Below, piece after piece: positions 26,301-36,200 of a stretch of 64,000 nucleotides of DNA. Origin of the DNA: Pisaster brevispinus (Eukaryota; Echinodermata; Asteroidea; Forcipulatida; Asteriidae); NCBI GenBank assembly GCA_023634235.1, contig JAMKCF010000004.1, positions 10,268,702 to 10,332,701 of the forward strand, in the 5' to 3' direction. The notes under the pieces were generated by a model. It ran no database searches, was not told the origin of the DNA, and saw nothing but the letters and a program-made list of their open reading frames with translations. The stretch's first letter is position 1, and each line of letters begins with the position of its first letter. The translations under genes were made by a program, and so were the position numbers.

Positions 26301-29300
26301 ATCCTTCTTAGTTTTGCTGAGCAGAAAATCAGCAATGTTTTCTGTTTAAACAGCTTGATGGTTGCAGACCTCTGATTTTGGCTCTAGATTTTTAAACAAC
26401 CTTCATACCTCGCGCATTTCACATTTTATTATTTGAAACCATTTTGATTGTTTTAGTATAACGGCGTTGAGCAAACTCCTGCAGCACATGATCAATAAAC
26501 CAGATCATCGTTTAGAAGGAATTATGGTCAAAGGAGACCAAATCTTCAACCCAGCTGAGGGTATACGGACAAGATCTAAAGCAGCACAGTGTAAGACGCA
26601 ATTCCTGTTATGACTTCAACAACATTAATAAAGGAGTACTTTTAGTTTTTTCCCTCGCCTTCCACCTCTGAGACCCCAGTTTCAAATCCCGCCGGAGGCA
26701 CTTTGTAGATTGGGTTTTCAGTCCCTTCCTGATGGTGTAGGTTTTCCCTGGAGTAATTCTCTGGGGTTTTCCTCCCACATCTAAAACTGAAACTTCCTCC
26801 CTTGTCTTCTCTCCATTGGGTTCTTGGCTAGTATAGTAATTAAATTCGCTTTTCTGAGAATCCTTGGCTTTACCAACAGACTAAATAAATAAATTGACTT
26901 TCCTTTCCCATGCCGTCTCAATCGTTGACATTATCATGAAGATGTTTTAGCCTTTCCATTCCTTTCTTGCTACAGCACCGGAGCAATGGACCAGCATCCC
27001 TCTACAGGTGAAGATCTATAAGTTATTATTAAATGAGTTACTAAATGCAATGGAGAGCAATGTCTCGCAGCAAGCGTCGGCTGGCGGAGAGGATCTGGAA
27101 GAGGTTAGTATTATGGCCATAAAATCCACCCTTAGAAGTATGATACAGTATTGGTAAGGATGAAAAACTTCATCGTTTAACTCTAGTCTGAAAGCTTACT
27201 GACTATGAAGTTCATGCTAGAATAATTTTTTTCTGTTAAATATTTCCCTCTGATATAAAGTAATATTCGAAAAAACTGTATCTGAAAAAGCAGCAGCTGA
27301 TTTCGGTTGTTACAACCCAAATTAAGACAATGTGTTCACATGCTGAAAGTTGTGCATGATTTTCGACTCGCCCATACAACGGATTAAGCCCAAATTTTTA
27401 CATTTTGCTTTTTCTTCTTTCTTTCAAATCTTTCAAATATATTTGGATATTATTTCAAAGTCAAAGGGGTTATGATCCAGCAAGGCATTCTGGGGGATAA
27501 ATGGCACAGCGAGATCGTACACCGCTGGGAATGAGGTTGGTGATAGTGTGATTACTCCACAAGGTGAAGTACAAACCCAAACTGATCAGAATTCTTACTT
27601 GGTTTTTTTTGTGTCAGGATGATGGTTGGGAGGATGGTGAAGATGAGGATGAATATGAAGATGATGATGATGGTGATGAGGGACCTCTGAGTGAGCAGGC
27701 TTTACTAGCTCAGCTATCGGACTACTCATCTGGTCTCATCTACCCTGGTAAAACAAAAAGCAGTTCCTCTTAACTCTAGCAGTGTCCTAACTGACTTTGC
27801 AAGTCTCGCGCGTGTTCTAACATTTGAACCCTTTTAAAGTGCGTGAGTTTGTTTCCGTCCCACGTTATGGAGCAATTTATGTGGCACCAAAGTGGTTCCA
27901 AAAATTGTTGAATCCACGCGAAACTTGCACGGTCTATCAAATCAGACCGTTTTTCAGGCTGTTTATTGACAGGGCTAGTTAAAGGTATTATACAGGATTG
28001 GTAGAACTGGTAAAAACTGGCAAGGTTCTGTACACAAAGACATGGAAAAAACATTTTATACTTTTTTTAATGCAAATTAAGTGTCTTCCTCAATGATTAT
28101 ACAATTTCCCAGACAGGACAGCTTGATATAATAATGTAGAACATACTTGTTCAATATTTACAACTAAACAGAAAGTGTGTACTGAAACTTTGTCAAACAA
28201 ATATTGCTGATGTAACGCATTTTAAACCGACCGTGCAGTTTTCATATCTACACACTTCAACTCGCCTGTTTGCCCCGTTTTCGGGATTCAGTTAAATATT
28301 TTTTTATTTATTTGCAAATATTTATCGTCTTCCTAAATCGTTTTGTCATGCTGTCCTTTCTGGAAAATGTTGAAGCATAAAAAGTAATTTATTCCATATC
28401 TTTGTGTACAAAACCTTGCGCTGCCAGCAATGCAGCACTTGGGCGTTCAGATTGGTCTATTCTTTAGGCACATTATGGGTACAGGAAACAGTCACAGCTG
28501 TATCAGATGATACTTAATAGACCTTATGCATTGACGTCATACAGCCACCATCTTGGAAATAAACCAATGGTGAAACCCTGCTCAAGTGATGTCATGTGCA
28601 TAAGGCCTATACAGACACAGTCTAAATACTTTTCTTGAAGCTTTTTGTGGCAGTTTCAATTTACAGTTTGAATAAAAATTCAACAACTTTAGAATTTCAA
28701 AAGTCAACAAGGAATTTTGTAAGTTGGAGAGTGCTTCGTACAGGAACATGCAATGGATTTTACGCTCGTTCTCATATAACAGGATTGCATGATCTGTGTG
28801 GGGACGAGGTTGATGAGGAGGAGGATGACCCAGATGCGCTGAATGATCCGATCTTTCAACTTGACCTTCAGGTCTGTATAGATTAATTGTTTCCACTGTT
28901 TATTTTCTGTGCATTGGTGAAACAAAACATAGTTAATGACCTGATGTTTCGATCCTTGCAGATTCTTTCTCGAAGGCTAAATGCCAAGGCAACACACTGG
29001 TACTCTGGTGTTACAGAAGCAGTCAAGTGGAAAGAAATAAAAAGAGAGAGGGGGAAAGCACATAGAAAGGGTTGGGGGTAGAGGGAAGGGGCTGGTTTGA
29101 CCACAAGAGGTTGGAAACACAAAAGACAATTAAATCAAAGGTGGGAAGAGGGAGAGGGAAAAACATAATTAGTGAATGAAACAGATTAAAAAGGGGGACA
29201 TCTGTTAAACAAATAGAAACTAATTAATTTAATTATTTTGCTTTCCTTTTCTCCTTTTTTTCACCCTTCATTTGAATTTGCAGGCGTATCTTACAGACTT

Positions 29301-29400
29301 CATGCAGCAACTATCCCACCAGCCTTGCCACGGCCTCTTCACACCCCACCTAACCTACAATGAGAAACAGTTATTATCAAGCATAGGAGTGTCAGTATGA
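11399..29400 (+). CDS. IPO9: Importin-9 (complete, 23 exons)
   Basis: This is a karyopherin-beta nuclear import receptor that carries basic cargo such as histones and ribosomal proteins. Exons: 11399-11537, 12519-12580, 13217-13303, 14452-14653, 15215-15399, 16126-16245, 16845-17004, 17701-17852, 18710-18808, 19095-19204, 19846-19985, 20575-20653, 21072-21300, 21890-21968, 22153-22301, 22849-22977, 23666-23941, 24793-24959, 26457-26590, 26976-27103, 27618-27747, 28783-28871, 29284-29400. Together they give 3162 nt and 1053 residues, against 1041 in human. Diagnostic blocks include [63 protein letters not shown] and [15 protein letters not shown]-type helical repeats span the protein. An acidic Asp/Glu cluster lies near residues 943-1010, with the typical DDPDALNDP before the C-terminus. 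Every junction keeps frame. Introns carry many repeats but no exon is disrupted. Confidence 0.98.
11623..11900 (+). mobile_element. Degenerate SINE family B copy
   Basis: GGTTCGAATCCTACCTCAG is followed by GGATTGGATTTTTAGTCCC and CACATCAAAAACTGAAAA. The later part has decayed. It lies in IPO9 intron 1. Confidence 0.6.
12100..12335 (-). mobile_element. SINE family B copy, minus orientation
   Basis: Reverse-complement blocks of the family appear in order: AGCCAAGGATTCTTAGAAAAGCG, CTAGCCAAGAACCCAATGG, GACTGAAAACCCAATCCAC and TTCAAACCTGGGTCC. It lies in IPO9 intron 1, near a degenerate plus-strand copy at 11623-11900. Confidence 0.7.
13376..13870 (+). mobile_element. tRNA-headed SINE family A, near full length
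   Basis: The head GGGGCCGAGCGGTCTACTGC resembles box A of a Ser/Leu-type tRNA, and GTGGGTTCGATTCCCAG resembles box B. The body continues through GCTTCTCCTAACCCAGGTGTAAATGG-like sequence and ends in a TTGTTGTTATTG tail. A poly-G run interrupts it at about 13562-13574. It lies in IPO9 intron 3. Confidence 0.7.
13890..14112 (+). repeat. Interspersed repeat, TACTATCGGT family
   Basis: Ordered blocks are ATTACTATCGGT, GGGGACTGTGGAGACTAAGC, AAGCCATGGGGTTTCCAC and CTGGAAGGTATCATACTTCT ending near TGTACCAGTGTCTAGG. About 200-bp copies with the same blocks are at 25108-25290 and 48510-48716. The type of element is unknown. Confidence 0.7.
14884..15120 (+). repeat. Interspersed repeat with CATACGCAGTAGACTGTTGC
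   Basis: It includes AGTAGACTGTTGCATGTGC, AACAGCAAAAATAGCATC, CACGTGATGGTGAATGGACC and GATCATGAATACGTATGAGG. A reverse-complement copy is at 6822-7015 in RPN1 intron 2. It lies in IPO9 intron 4. Confidence 0.65.
16318..16566. mobile_element. Inverted pair of tRNA-like TIR elements
   Basis: Two copies of one element sit head to head in IPO9 intron 6. Each has the outer sequence TTTGGGTTTGAACAAAGA, a tRNA-like segment and a GGGAGACCGCCAACA spacer. The right copy reads TAGCTCAGTTGGTAGAGC (box A) and GGTTCAAGTCC (box B). It can form a rough cloverleaf: an acceptor stem of about 6 bp, a GCTC/GAGC D-stem, and an anticodon arm of 17 bases that would read GTT but has C instead of U before it. No intact tRNA gene is claimed. 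Confidence 0.75.
17055..17620 (+). repeat. Degenerate repeats interrupted by a TIR element
   Basis: Phrases such as GTAGCCCAAATCTAAATTTTG and CTCCAACCCTGTACCTA recur several times in imperfect form across IPO9 intron 7. A TIR element at 17233-17395 sits in the middle (ATTCAGGCATGCAACTTTTC mirrored by AAGTTGTATGTCTGAAT). Confidence 0.6.
18902..19068. mobile_element. Palindromic element resembling a reptile repeat
   Basis: The left side has ATAGCCGTGTTAGTCTGATA, GTAGCACTTAAAGACTAAC and TTCATCAGATGCATCTGA. The right side is inverted (TTAATTAGTCTGTATGTGC, TACCACTGCC). The three left motifs in this order recall an abundant interspersed repeat of turtle and other reptile genomes. It lies in IPO9 intron 9. 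The resemblance is from memory. Confidence 0.6.
19480..19662 (-). mobile_element. tRNA-like TIR element, decayed, with partial second copy
   Basis: The minus-strand tRNA-like block reads GCTCAGTTGGTAGAGCATCAG and is followed by GTGAACAAAG-type flanks at about 19528. A partial duplicate (TGCTCTACCTACTGAGCTAAC) precedes it at about 19471-19491. The spacer TGTTGGCGG near 19621 matches the other copies. It lies in IPO9 intron 10. Confidence 0.65.
20340..20455. repeat. Interspersed repeat shared with 62500-62668
   Basis: It includes GTGGAACGTTTGTCTGGC, AGCCGGGTATTTTGATCAAA and AGTGACGCCATTAGTGCGG. The copy at 62580-62668 has GTGGAAAGTTTATCTGACATC, CGGGTAATTTGAGCAAAAG and GACATCATTAGCGCAG. Confidence 0.55.
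21379..21414. repeat. Perfect 16-bp hairpin
   Basis: AACACTATGTGGACTT, a four-base loop ACAC, then the exact reverse complement AAGTCCACATAGTGTT. It lies in IPO9 intron 13 about 80 bases after the donor. Likely the remnant of a palindromic element; a structured RNA is possible but unsupported. Confidence 0.8.
22458..22732. mobile_element. Diverged copy of the 40662 TIR element
   Basis: TTTAAAGAGGTGACCCCAAGG and GTGAGTTTTGTGATGTAC match one end of the 40662-40998 element. The other end (GGAGTAATTACCAATCTAGG) matches, in reverse, sequence at about 12645-12695. Confidence 0.55.
23060..23220 (-). mobile_element. Fragment of the tailed SINE
   Basis: It contains TTATATAGCGCTTTATCAC, a TGAGCGCTCATAA step and CCCTTCTCTTAAAATC, matching the left part of the 56985-57357 element. 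The tRNA head is missing. It lies in IPO9 intron 16. Confidence 0.5.
24060..24235 (+). pseudogene. Non-LTR retrotransposon reverse transcriptase fragment
   Basis: The reading frame contains [19 protein letters not shown] and ISHRRED. This resembles the thumb/C-terminal segment of LINE reverse transcriptases (IQKRA.RIILG...Y..AL..LNLP.LS.RRE). It is a short remnant in IPO9 intron 17; a minus-strand A-rich stretch at 24310-24680 follows. Confidence 0.65.
25108..25290 (+). repeat. TACTATCGGT family copy
   Basis: TTACTATCGGTGCACTATCC, GTGGAGACTAAGTCCACAG and GAAGGTATCATACTTCTTGG match the 13890 copy. It lies in IPO9 intron 18. Confidence 0.7.
25345..25550 (+). mobile_element. TIR element copy in IPO9 intron 18
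   Basis: AATTTGTAAAGCTGTTAAGC starts the element and TTCAGAGCTGCATAAAAAG ends it. The interior GTAATGTATATTGTTTGTGA matches the 36030 copy. Confidence 0.55.
25650..25970 (+). pseudogene. Decayed LINE reverse transcriptase C-terminus
   Basis: Broken frames read [12 protein letters not shown], then [14 protein letters not shown], and, after frameshifts and stops, [21 protein letters not shown]. These are the conserved LHWLPV.RI.FK and APKLWN.LP blocks at the C-terminus of CR1/L2-like reverse transcriptases. AT-rich sequence to about 26280 may be its 3' tail. It lies in IPO9 intron 18. Confidence 0.75.
26641..26891 (+). mobile_element. SINE family B copy
   Basis: The family is marked by a box B-like head (TTTCAAATCCCGCCGG), then GATTGGGTTTTCAGTCCC, AATTCTCTGGGGTTTTCC, CACATCTAAAACTGAAAC and TTGGCTAGTATAGTAATTAA, ending with ATAAATAAAT. 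It lies in IPO9 intron 19. The copy at 62083-62350 is very similar. Confidence 0.75.
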
Positions 29401-30200
29401 ATGGAACCAGACTATTTTATTCACGGTCAGTAAAACTGGTATAATAAAGCAGAGTGTTTTTTTGGATGTGAGGAAAGTCGCAAACTTGCTTTTCTTTTAA
29501 TAGAATTTCTCAAAAAAAGAGGTAAGTTGCCAACTGTTTACATTGTATCGACTCAAACAACATCCATGGCGCTATTCAAAGTTTGCTGTAGGTTGGTGAA
29601 AACGGTAGCGTGACCCATCAACCAAGCATCCTGCAGAAATGTTACCTGGTCAATTATGGTGTCGTTCTTGAAGTTGTTGAAGTGACTCTAGAGGGCGCTG
29701 TTTTCATAGGCTAGGATTTTAGCAAATCTGTTTACTTGAAATGCAAATAACATTTGACAAAGTCACTTTTGAGATCCAGTTTAACGGATCTTGACCTCTT
29801 TCAAGAGAAGTACAAAGATTTGTTAAGTTTTTCCCCCCCTTCAGCTGATTTTCTTGGTTTAAATTTCTCAGCTGTGCCCAAAAAACAGGAGGAAGTCTTG
29901 CTGTGCCTGGAAATGTCCTCGTTTTTGGACAGACTGCAGTTGTATGCCTGAACTACGGTTTAGTAAAGTAGCAATGCTATTCAACTACTATTTATTTATT
30001 GCTTTGTTTTTCGCTGTTTTTAAAAGTATGATATAGGACTGTTAATAACCAAAAGGACTTTCGGACGATTTTTCAACCAAAAGTCTGACTTTCTGTTTAC
30101 TTGAAATTATCCTGATCAATGTTTCTTTTGTAAATACTGCCAGTTGTGGTGAGATTATCTCCCAATACTATGCTTCTTATTTTCATTTAATAAATCAAAA
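29401..30200 (+). other. Probable IPO9 3' UTR with polyadenylation signal
   Basis: Directly downstream of the IPO9 TGA lies about 800 bases of AT-rich, repeat-poor sequence. It contains an AATAAA at 30189-30194 within TTTAATAAATCAAAATAAG. This is the first clear signal after the stop and the most likely transcript end. The extent of the UTR is inferred. Confidence 0.5.
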
Positions 30201-31386
30201 TAAGCACATTTATGCCTCACAAAAAATACAAAGTCAGTCAATGTTTTCCACCAAACAAAAGGTGACCCCCAATTTGATGAAATGTTCTTCAGTTTAATAT
30301 GGTGTGTTTATTGTGGAATATTAAATTGAATGAACTCTTAAAAAAAAAAAAATCAAAACTACATTCAACGCTCATATAGAAGGTAACAGAAGGTAATATT
30401 CGATAACTCCCATACCGCATAACTATTCTGTAAAATAGATTTAGTAAGATTTCAGTACCAAATAGCAACTAATTGCCGTCCGGCAACTCTTTGCTAAGCA
30501 TGGCATTACAAACCCTTGCAATTGTATTGTATTTTGTACTACTTGTATAGAACTCGGCTTAAAAACACGAATTGTACTTTCCTTTTGAGAGATTTTGTTA
30601 GAATCCAGCTGTGAGACACCTCTCTGAGTTGACACTTCCACTTCGAAGTCTTCTAAAAAACGGTCGGCCGGCAATAAACTACTCCCATACCTGTAGATTT
30701 TTTTCAAAATATCTTTAAACATCTTGGCTAAATATCTGCAGACTGGGGTTTACTGTTGAAAGAGCAACTAATGTACATGTTAGTAGTATGTGGAAAGAGA
30801 TAGTTACAACAACAAATCACACAAAAATGCATTGTTATTCGGGTTGGCAGTGGTATAAATTTCCGTGTACACGGTGAGTCTTATTACAGCAGGTTGGGGA
30901 TGGGACTGTGCCTTTGATGATACCAGCATGGAATTTGGCACAGAGTACGTCATGAGAAAAATATTTGGCTACATGGCCACTGAAGATTTGTCCTTCGAAA
31001 AAATGTAGCTTGAGCTTACAGTGGAACTACGTTGCATTAACAAATAGGATATCCCATTGTGAAGTACTTGTAATAATGGATATATACAAAGGGAAGTACC
31101 TTCAAGACGACTTCAATCTAACATGGAAGACATTTTCCACGTACTGTTTTTCGTGAAACTTAATTATTTTGAAATAAGTTGTGAAATTATAAATCATGGT
31201 AGGTTCTTAAAAAGCTTTATAAGGAAGTAGGTCTCTGTCGACATTATAATAAATTGTTGCTTAAATTTCCGTGTGACCCTTGCACTGTTTATTTAAATTA
31301 TATTCAAATAATGTACAAATGTGAGACTTGGTGGCTGATCTCTGTGGCCTCTTTGAATTGTAGAATAATTTATTACTTAAGAATTG

Positions 31387-31682
31387 AACACTCTAAGCAG
31401 TGTTCTCCCTTAACAGTGGTCCGCTGGCTAGATGCGGACACCAGTTAAAACACCTGAGGACCAGTCAGAATTCTGTCCCAACTAATCCAGCTGGCTAGTT
31501 TAGTACTTCCCATAGCTACATGTAAATCACTTTATATTAGTAAACATTACAATTCCCATTCTGATGACGATGTTGAAAGAAAACATAGACCAAGGAAAAT
31601 GCAGGGGGGACCAGTGAAATGACAAGCTAACTGGTCCTTCTGGCTAGTCACTGAAAAAGTAAAGGAAAAACCCTGCTGAAGT
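31387..31682. mobile_element. GCAGTGTTCTCCC TIR element
   Basis: Left GCAGTGTTCTCCCTTAACAG with GTCCGCTGGCTAGATGCGG; right AACTGGTCCTTCTGGCTAGT with GGAAAAACCCTGC. The inner CTGGCTAG motifs occur three times. No coding capacity. Confidence 0.55.
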
Positions 31683-31900
31683 TTTTTTTTAAACCTAGTA
31701 TTCTTCTTAAATCCTTCAAAATCCAAATGTGTTTGTTGCTCCACACTATATTCAGGATTCTGATGTAAGCGGTATGTAGTGTTGCTTTACTTATACAGCG
31801 TTTCAGTTCGGTAGGATGTTTATTTTCAAACTCATCATGTAACAGATTTAATTCAACAATAGGGTAATTTAAGTTGACTGTGAAAGTTACCAATAATAAA

Positions 31901-32127
31901 TATATTTTGGGTGAACAAAGAAAGTAGGGAGACTGCCATCATAGGGCTAGATAGCTCAGTTGGTCAAGCGCCGGCATGTTTGACCAAGTGTGCACATGGA
32001 CCATTTGTTGACTAGCAGCTGATATTAACTGGTACTCGTGCTCAAAAACATGTATCGGGTACCAGCCAATATCAACTTCCGGTTTACAAATGGTCCTGGT
32101 CAACTATGTTTCTTTGTTCACCCAAAA
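31901..32127 (+). mobile_element. tRNA-like TIR element interrupted by a palindrome
   Basis: The ends are TTTTGGGTGAACAAAGAAA and its reverse complement TTTCTTTGTTCACCCAAAA. Inside, the family spacer and GATAGCTCAGTTGGTCAAGC are present. The tRNA-like part then stops, and a separate inverted repeat follows (GACCATTTGTTGACTAGC ... paired with sequence near 32085), with no box B after it. Confidence 0.7.
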
Positions 32128-32718
32128 TTGAAGAACATTAATACCCCTTGTGGTTTGTTACTTGATAATAATAGTTATAGCCAAAAAAATGACAAAATAT
32201 GTATTGGGATGGAGTTAATGAAGTTAAGGTTAATCCTCTTTGTTTTGTGCTGGGCATAACGTAGTTATCTGCCTCTATCTGACTCTGTCGTTTTAGCAGC
32301 TTGCATTTCCCTCTCTTTATTCATACCTCAGAAAGTGTTTGTCGCAGTCCTCCACCCAGGCTGAATTTGTTGGCGCTGCTTACTGCACACAATAGACCGT
32401 GCAAGTCTTGGGCAAGTTCTTTCATTTTTGGGACCACTTTGGTCCCACATACATTGTGAAGGAAAGAAACTCGTACACTCTAACGGGTCCTTATGTTGGA
32501 ATATGCGCGAGCCTTGCACTATTAATTTCTTCATACATGGCTTAAGCTGTCTTGTGTCAGCAGCATATAAAGCTGTTGATTACAGTATTTTGAAGCCATG
32601 TCGGCAAATCCATGTTTGTGTAAAAGGAAAAGCTTGCAATTTTTGTACGGCTTCTGCAGCTATTTTATTCCTTTTCTTTTCTGTGCATCAAGAATCTTTA
32701 ATTTGGGGTCACTGGTAG

Positions 32719-33110
32719 GCTTTTCTTTCACTGCCTTTCACCTGTCTTGACCCCGGTTCGAATCCAACTCCGGACCAAAGCCTTGTAGATGTGGATTGGG
32801 TTTTCAGTCCCTACCCGGGCCCAGTTCAGCTAAAAGCACAACAAAATTATGCTTACCAGAATAAGGTTACCAGCCAAATAACTATGTCATACTCATATGC
32901 ACCAACTTTGACTGGTATCCTGTTAATCTTGGCTTGTAGCAGAATTTGTTTTAGCAAAACTGTCTGTTTAAGCAGCTCTATGAACTTGGGCCCTGATTGT
33001 GTGGGTTTTCTACCATGTGGGGATTTCCTCCCACATCTTCTATTGAACATTTCTTCATCATCTCCTATTCATTATTGTCGCCTGCGCTGTTGGATGTGTA
33101 ATGAAATAAT
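32719..33110 (+). mobile_element. SINE family B copy carrying a nested TIR element
   Basis: The SINE head and TGGGTTTTCAGTCCCTACCC precede an insert at about 32815-32996. That insert starts with GGGCCCAGTTCAGCTAAAAG and ends GCAGCTCTATGAACTTGGGCCC in the usual family form. SINE sequence (GGGTTTTCTACCATGTGGGG, CCTCCCACATCTTC) then resumes. The order shows that the TIR element inserted after the SINE. Confidence 0.7.
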
Positions 33111-33761
33111 AAACTAAGTGCATACTCCGTAGTTTACAATAATTGGAACTGGTACATATTTTTTAAAAGGAATGTGGAATACTTTTGTGCTGTTTGGGAG
33201 GTCAATATGACATGCAATGCATCACCTGCAAGCTGCTGAAGCAGCAGGAGCTTGGTGGGTGCTTATCAGTCTGCAATAGATGCCATACAATGGCAGACAG
33301 AGCAGCTCTAACATCCCATCAGCATGGTTTTTTTAAAAGACAATTTGTCTTCTGATGGAGGAGTAAGTTTTTTTCTGGAATGTATTGCCAGTAGCTGAAG
33401 GTCAAATCATACAATTTCACCGAATCAGTTTTTCATGGACTCAATAACGAACATTACTGGAATTGTGAGCAATTTTGAACCGAAGATGGTTTTGAGGAAT
33501 ATTTGGAGTCGGGTGGACATCAACAAGTTTAAGGTGTGAAATGTTTGTCTTGAGTAAGGTTTGGAACATTGCTAGGTGGGAGAACAAACTTGAGACTTGT
33601 ATTAGTGAAGCACCATGTGATTAACATTTCCTTTTTTAAGTTGTGGTTGTTCTGGGAGTTGATGCACCACGAACGGCGATCCCTCTCCTGCCGCTTCCCA
33701 GGTTGTATCGTAATCGTTGGTGTGATCCCTGGCTATACGGCAGTTACAGGTTGAATGGTTT

Positions 33762-33995
33762 GTGACCGCCAACATTAGGGCTAGATAGCTCAGTTGGGGG
33801 TGTATTTTTGCGGCTGCAACCAATATAAGATGTTTCGGTTAATGACCAGTGATTAACCAATGGCCAATTAAACCGAAACATTTATGGTTACAACCACAAC
33901 AATGCACCCCTGGTAGAGCGTATAGGTGCGTTAATCCAGAGGTCTCAAGTTCAAATCCCGATCCAGCCAACTTTTCTTTGTTCAGCCCAAAATAA
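33762..33995 (+). mobile_element. tRNA-like TIR element split by a nested palindromic MITE
   Basis: The tRNA-like sequence starts GGGCTAGATAGCTCAGTTGG, breaks at about 33798, and resumes at about 33912 with TGGTAGAGCG, a GTTAATCCAGAGG segment and TTCAAATCCCG. The insert has ends GGGTGTATTTTTGCGGCTGC and, in reverse complement, GGGTGCATTGTTGTGGTTGT. It is palindromic through GATGTTTCGGTTAATGACC. The bases TGG flank both sides, suggesting a 2-3 base target duplication. Confidence 0.75.
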
Positions 33996-34429
33996 ACAAT
34001 AAACAAATAATGATCACATGGTGTCACTGAAATTAGATTCGAGTGTTCGTCTTTAATGCTCACATTTTTTTCTTTGAAAAGATTGAAATATTAATGCAAA
34101 TAAAATAATGAATGCTGGCTCAAAAGAAGTGAATAATGTGCCTACGAACTATTTCAGTGTGAACGGTGTGCATTCAAAATGCGCACTTCTTTTTGTATGT
34201 GTACAATATGCAATTCTCTCTTGATGTGTTAGATTTCTTTGTGAAATGTTGTCCTACAAAATTGGTTGTTAATTTCAGATATATCAATAACAAAGCAATC
34301 ACTTTTCATATATTACCTTGTCATGTGGCCATGGGGCCAATAAAATTAGAAGAAGAAAAAATGTTATGAATTACCAAGTCTCTTTTTTTCACTCTGGTCT
34401 CATATTTTCTTAATTAGATATCGCCCTAA

Positions 34430-34622
34430 CATCATAAGGCGGGACGGTCACCTACTTCTGGGGCTGAAACAGGGTTACCCCTTTCACAATCCGTAAGGAT
34501 GTAGGCATGGGTATCATTCGCTAGGAGCCTCGGTACTTTTCCTGGACAGGTGCCTTTTGAATGGGCCTCCAGATACTGTGAACCTTATAAATGCTCTGTT
34601 ATTATTATTATTATTATTATTA
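34430..34622 (+). mobile_element. Retroelement 3' end with TTA tail
   Basis: Unique-looking sequence (AAGGCGGGACGGTCACC, GGGGCTGAAACAGGG, TCGCTAGGAGCCTCGG) ends in a (TTA)n run at about 34600-34622. The polarity suggests a SINE or LINE 3' end. No second copy was seen here. Confidence 0.4.
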
Positions 34623-35187
34623 TGGTGGAAAACAAGATACAGGTAGGGAGTTCCAAAGAGCGGAAGTAGAGAGACCTTCAAACGTGCCATGAAAGTATTA
34701 ATTTGGCTGTACAAATGATCATTCATCACCAAATTTGTTATACTTATTCATGAAAATAGTAAAACATTTCTCAATTTCAGACAAAGATATGAATTATTTA
34801 AACATGTATTTTTTCTCCTTTTTACTGTTGTGAAGTTCACTTATGGTGATAAAAACACTGAACAAAACACTCATTAGTGATTCATGAAAACATAATTCTA
34901 TTCAAAAAAATGTTTATTGCTATCAACATTTGAACATCAAAACACAAAAATATAAACATCGAGAAACATTTTTTTGTCAGCATGTGACCTTGCTTGATAA
35001 ATAGCATCAACAATAACAACGACCTTTGATGAACTTATAAAAAATCTTTGTACAAAATGTACTAAAACAACTTTTTGTCAATAAAACTTGACAAGAAATA
35101 AAATGAACTGCCCCCCATCCCCGAAAGCCGACAGCCATTTTTGCACGGTACCTTCCCTTATTCATTAAAGTCCTTCAAGACCGCCCA

Positions 35188-35372
35188 AATTCGTAAAGCT
35201 GTTAAGCCGAAAATATTGAAAATTTGCTAAGCAAATTCTTTATCTAGGCGAAAAAATAACAGGGCACCAGTAAACACGCCTTTTTGGCTGATAACCTGTA
35301 TCTGCTTAGCAATTTTGTCTTGGCTAAGCAATATTTTTTGCTCAGCAAAGAAATGATGAAAATAGGCCCGGT
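35188..35372 (+). mobile_element. TIR element copy
   Basis: Left end TTCGTAAAGCTGTTAAGCCG, interior AGGGCACCAGTAAACACGCC and GGCTAAGCAATATTTTTTGC, right end AAAATAGGCCC. Same family as 38846-39040. Confidence 0.55.
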
Positions 35373-36029
35373 ACTTCCACACATCAGAATCATAGACTAG
35401 TGCAGTGCAGTTAAATATTTGGTACAATAAATTTTTTGATCACAAGTGAATGTTCAGTGCTTAGAATCTCTTGGACTTCATACAGTTGTCACATGTGTCC
35501 AGTCAAGCTTTTGCATACCAACTGCCATTACACAATTTCATGCGCTGCTTACCACAGAATTTTGCACTCACCGTGCCAAGTAAATCCCGTATGTTTATGG
35601 CTCATCATAGCAAAGCTTAAACGCAGAGTTCAGCGGTAGGCCTAGGCAGTGCCATGAAATTGGGTCCAAATCTATAAAGCCACACCCAAGTTCAACACGC
35701 CATTACAAACTGTGTCCGGTTTTCACCTGAACTTTTGACATGGCAATATACACTGTCTTTATAGTCTAAGAGACTCCGAATTTAGCACTGATCACTTGTC
35801 ACTAAACAAGGCATTTGTACCAGACACCATTCAAAATCTAGTTCGAAAATGCCTCAATCATCAAACTCTGTCAAAACCACAGGAAGTATTTTGTAGGATT
35901 TGCATCAAAATGGGGGCAGTATTTACATTTGCATTTGCAGAAATTTGAACCAGTTTAGGCATTATTCACAATAAGTGGTCAGTCATATAAAACAATAGTG
36001 TACTCTATTGAAGACCAAGACAAGGTACC

Positions 36030-36200
36030 AGACTTTTATGAAGCTGCACAAAAATATCCTGCTAAGCAAAAACAGGTTTCCAACCAAAATGTAATGTATA
36101 TTGTTTGTGACTGGATCCCTGCTTATTTTTGCTCAGCTAAGCACCTTTCCCTGCTTAGCAGCTTTTGGCTCTTGATTCAATTTCAAAGAGCCGCATAAAA
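36030..36200 (+). mobile_element. TIR element copy
   Basis: Marked by CCTGCTAAGCAAAAACAGG, GTAATGTATATTGTTTGTGA and TGCTCAGCTAAGCACC. The middle block is shared with the copy at 25345-25550, which defines a subfamily. Confidence 0.55.
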
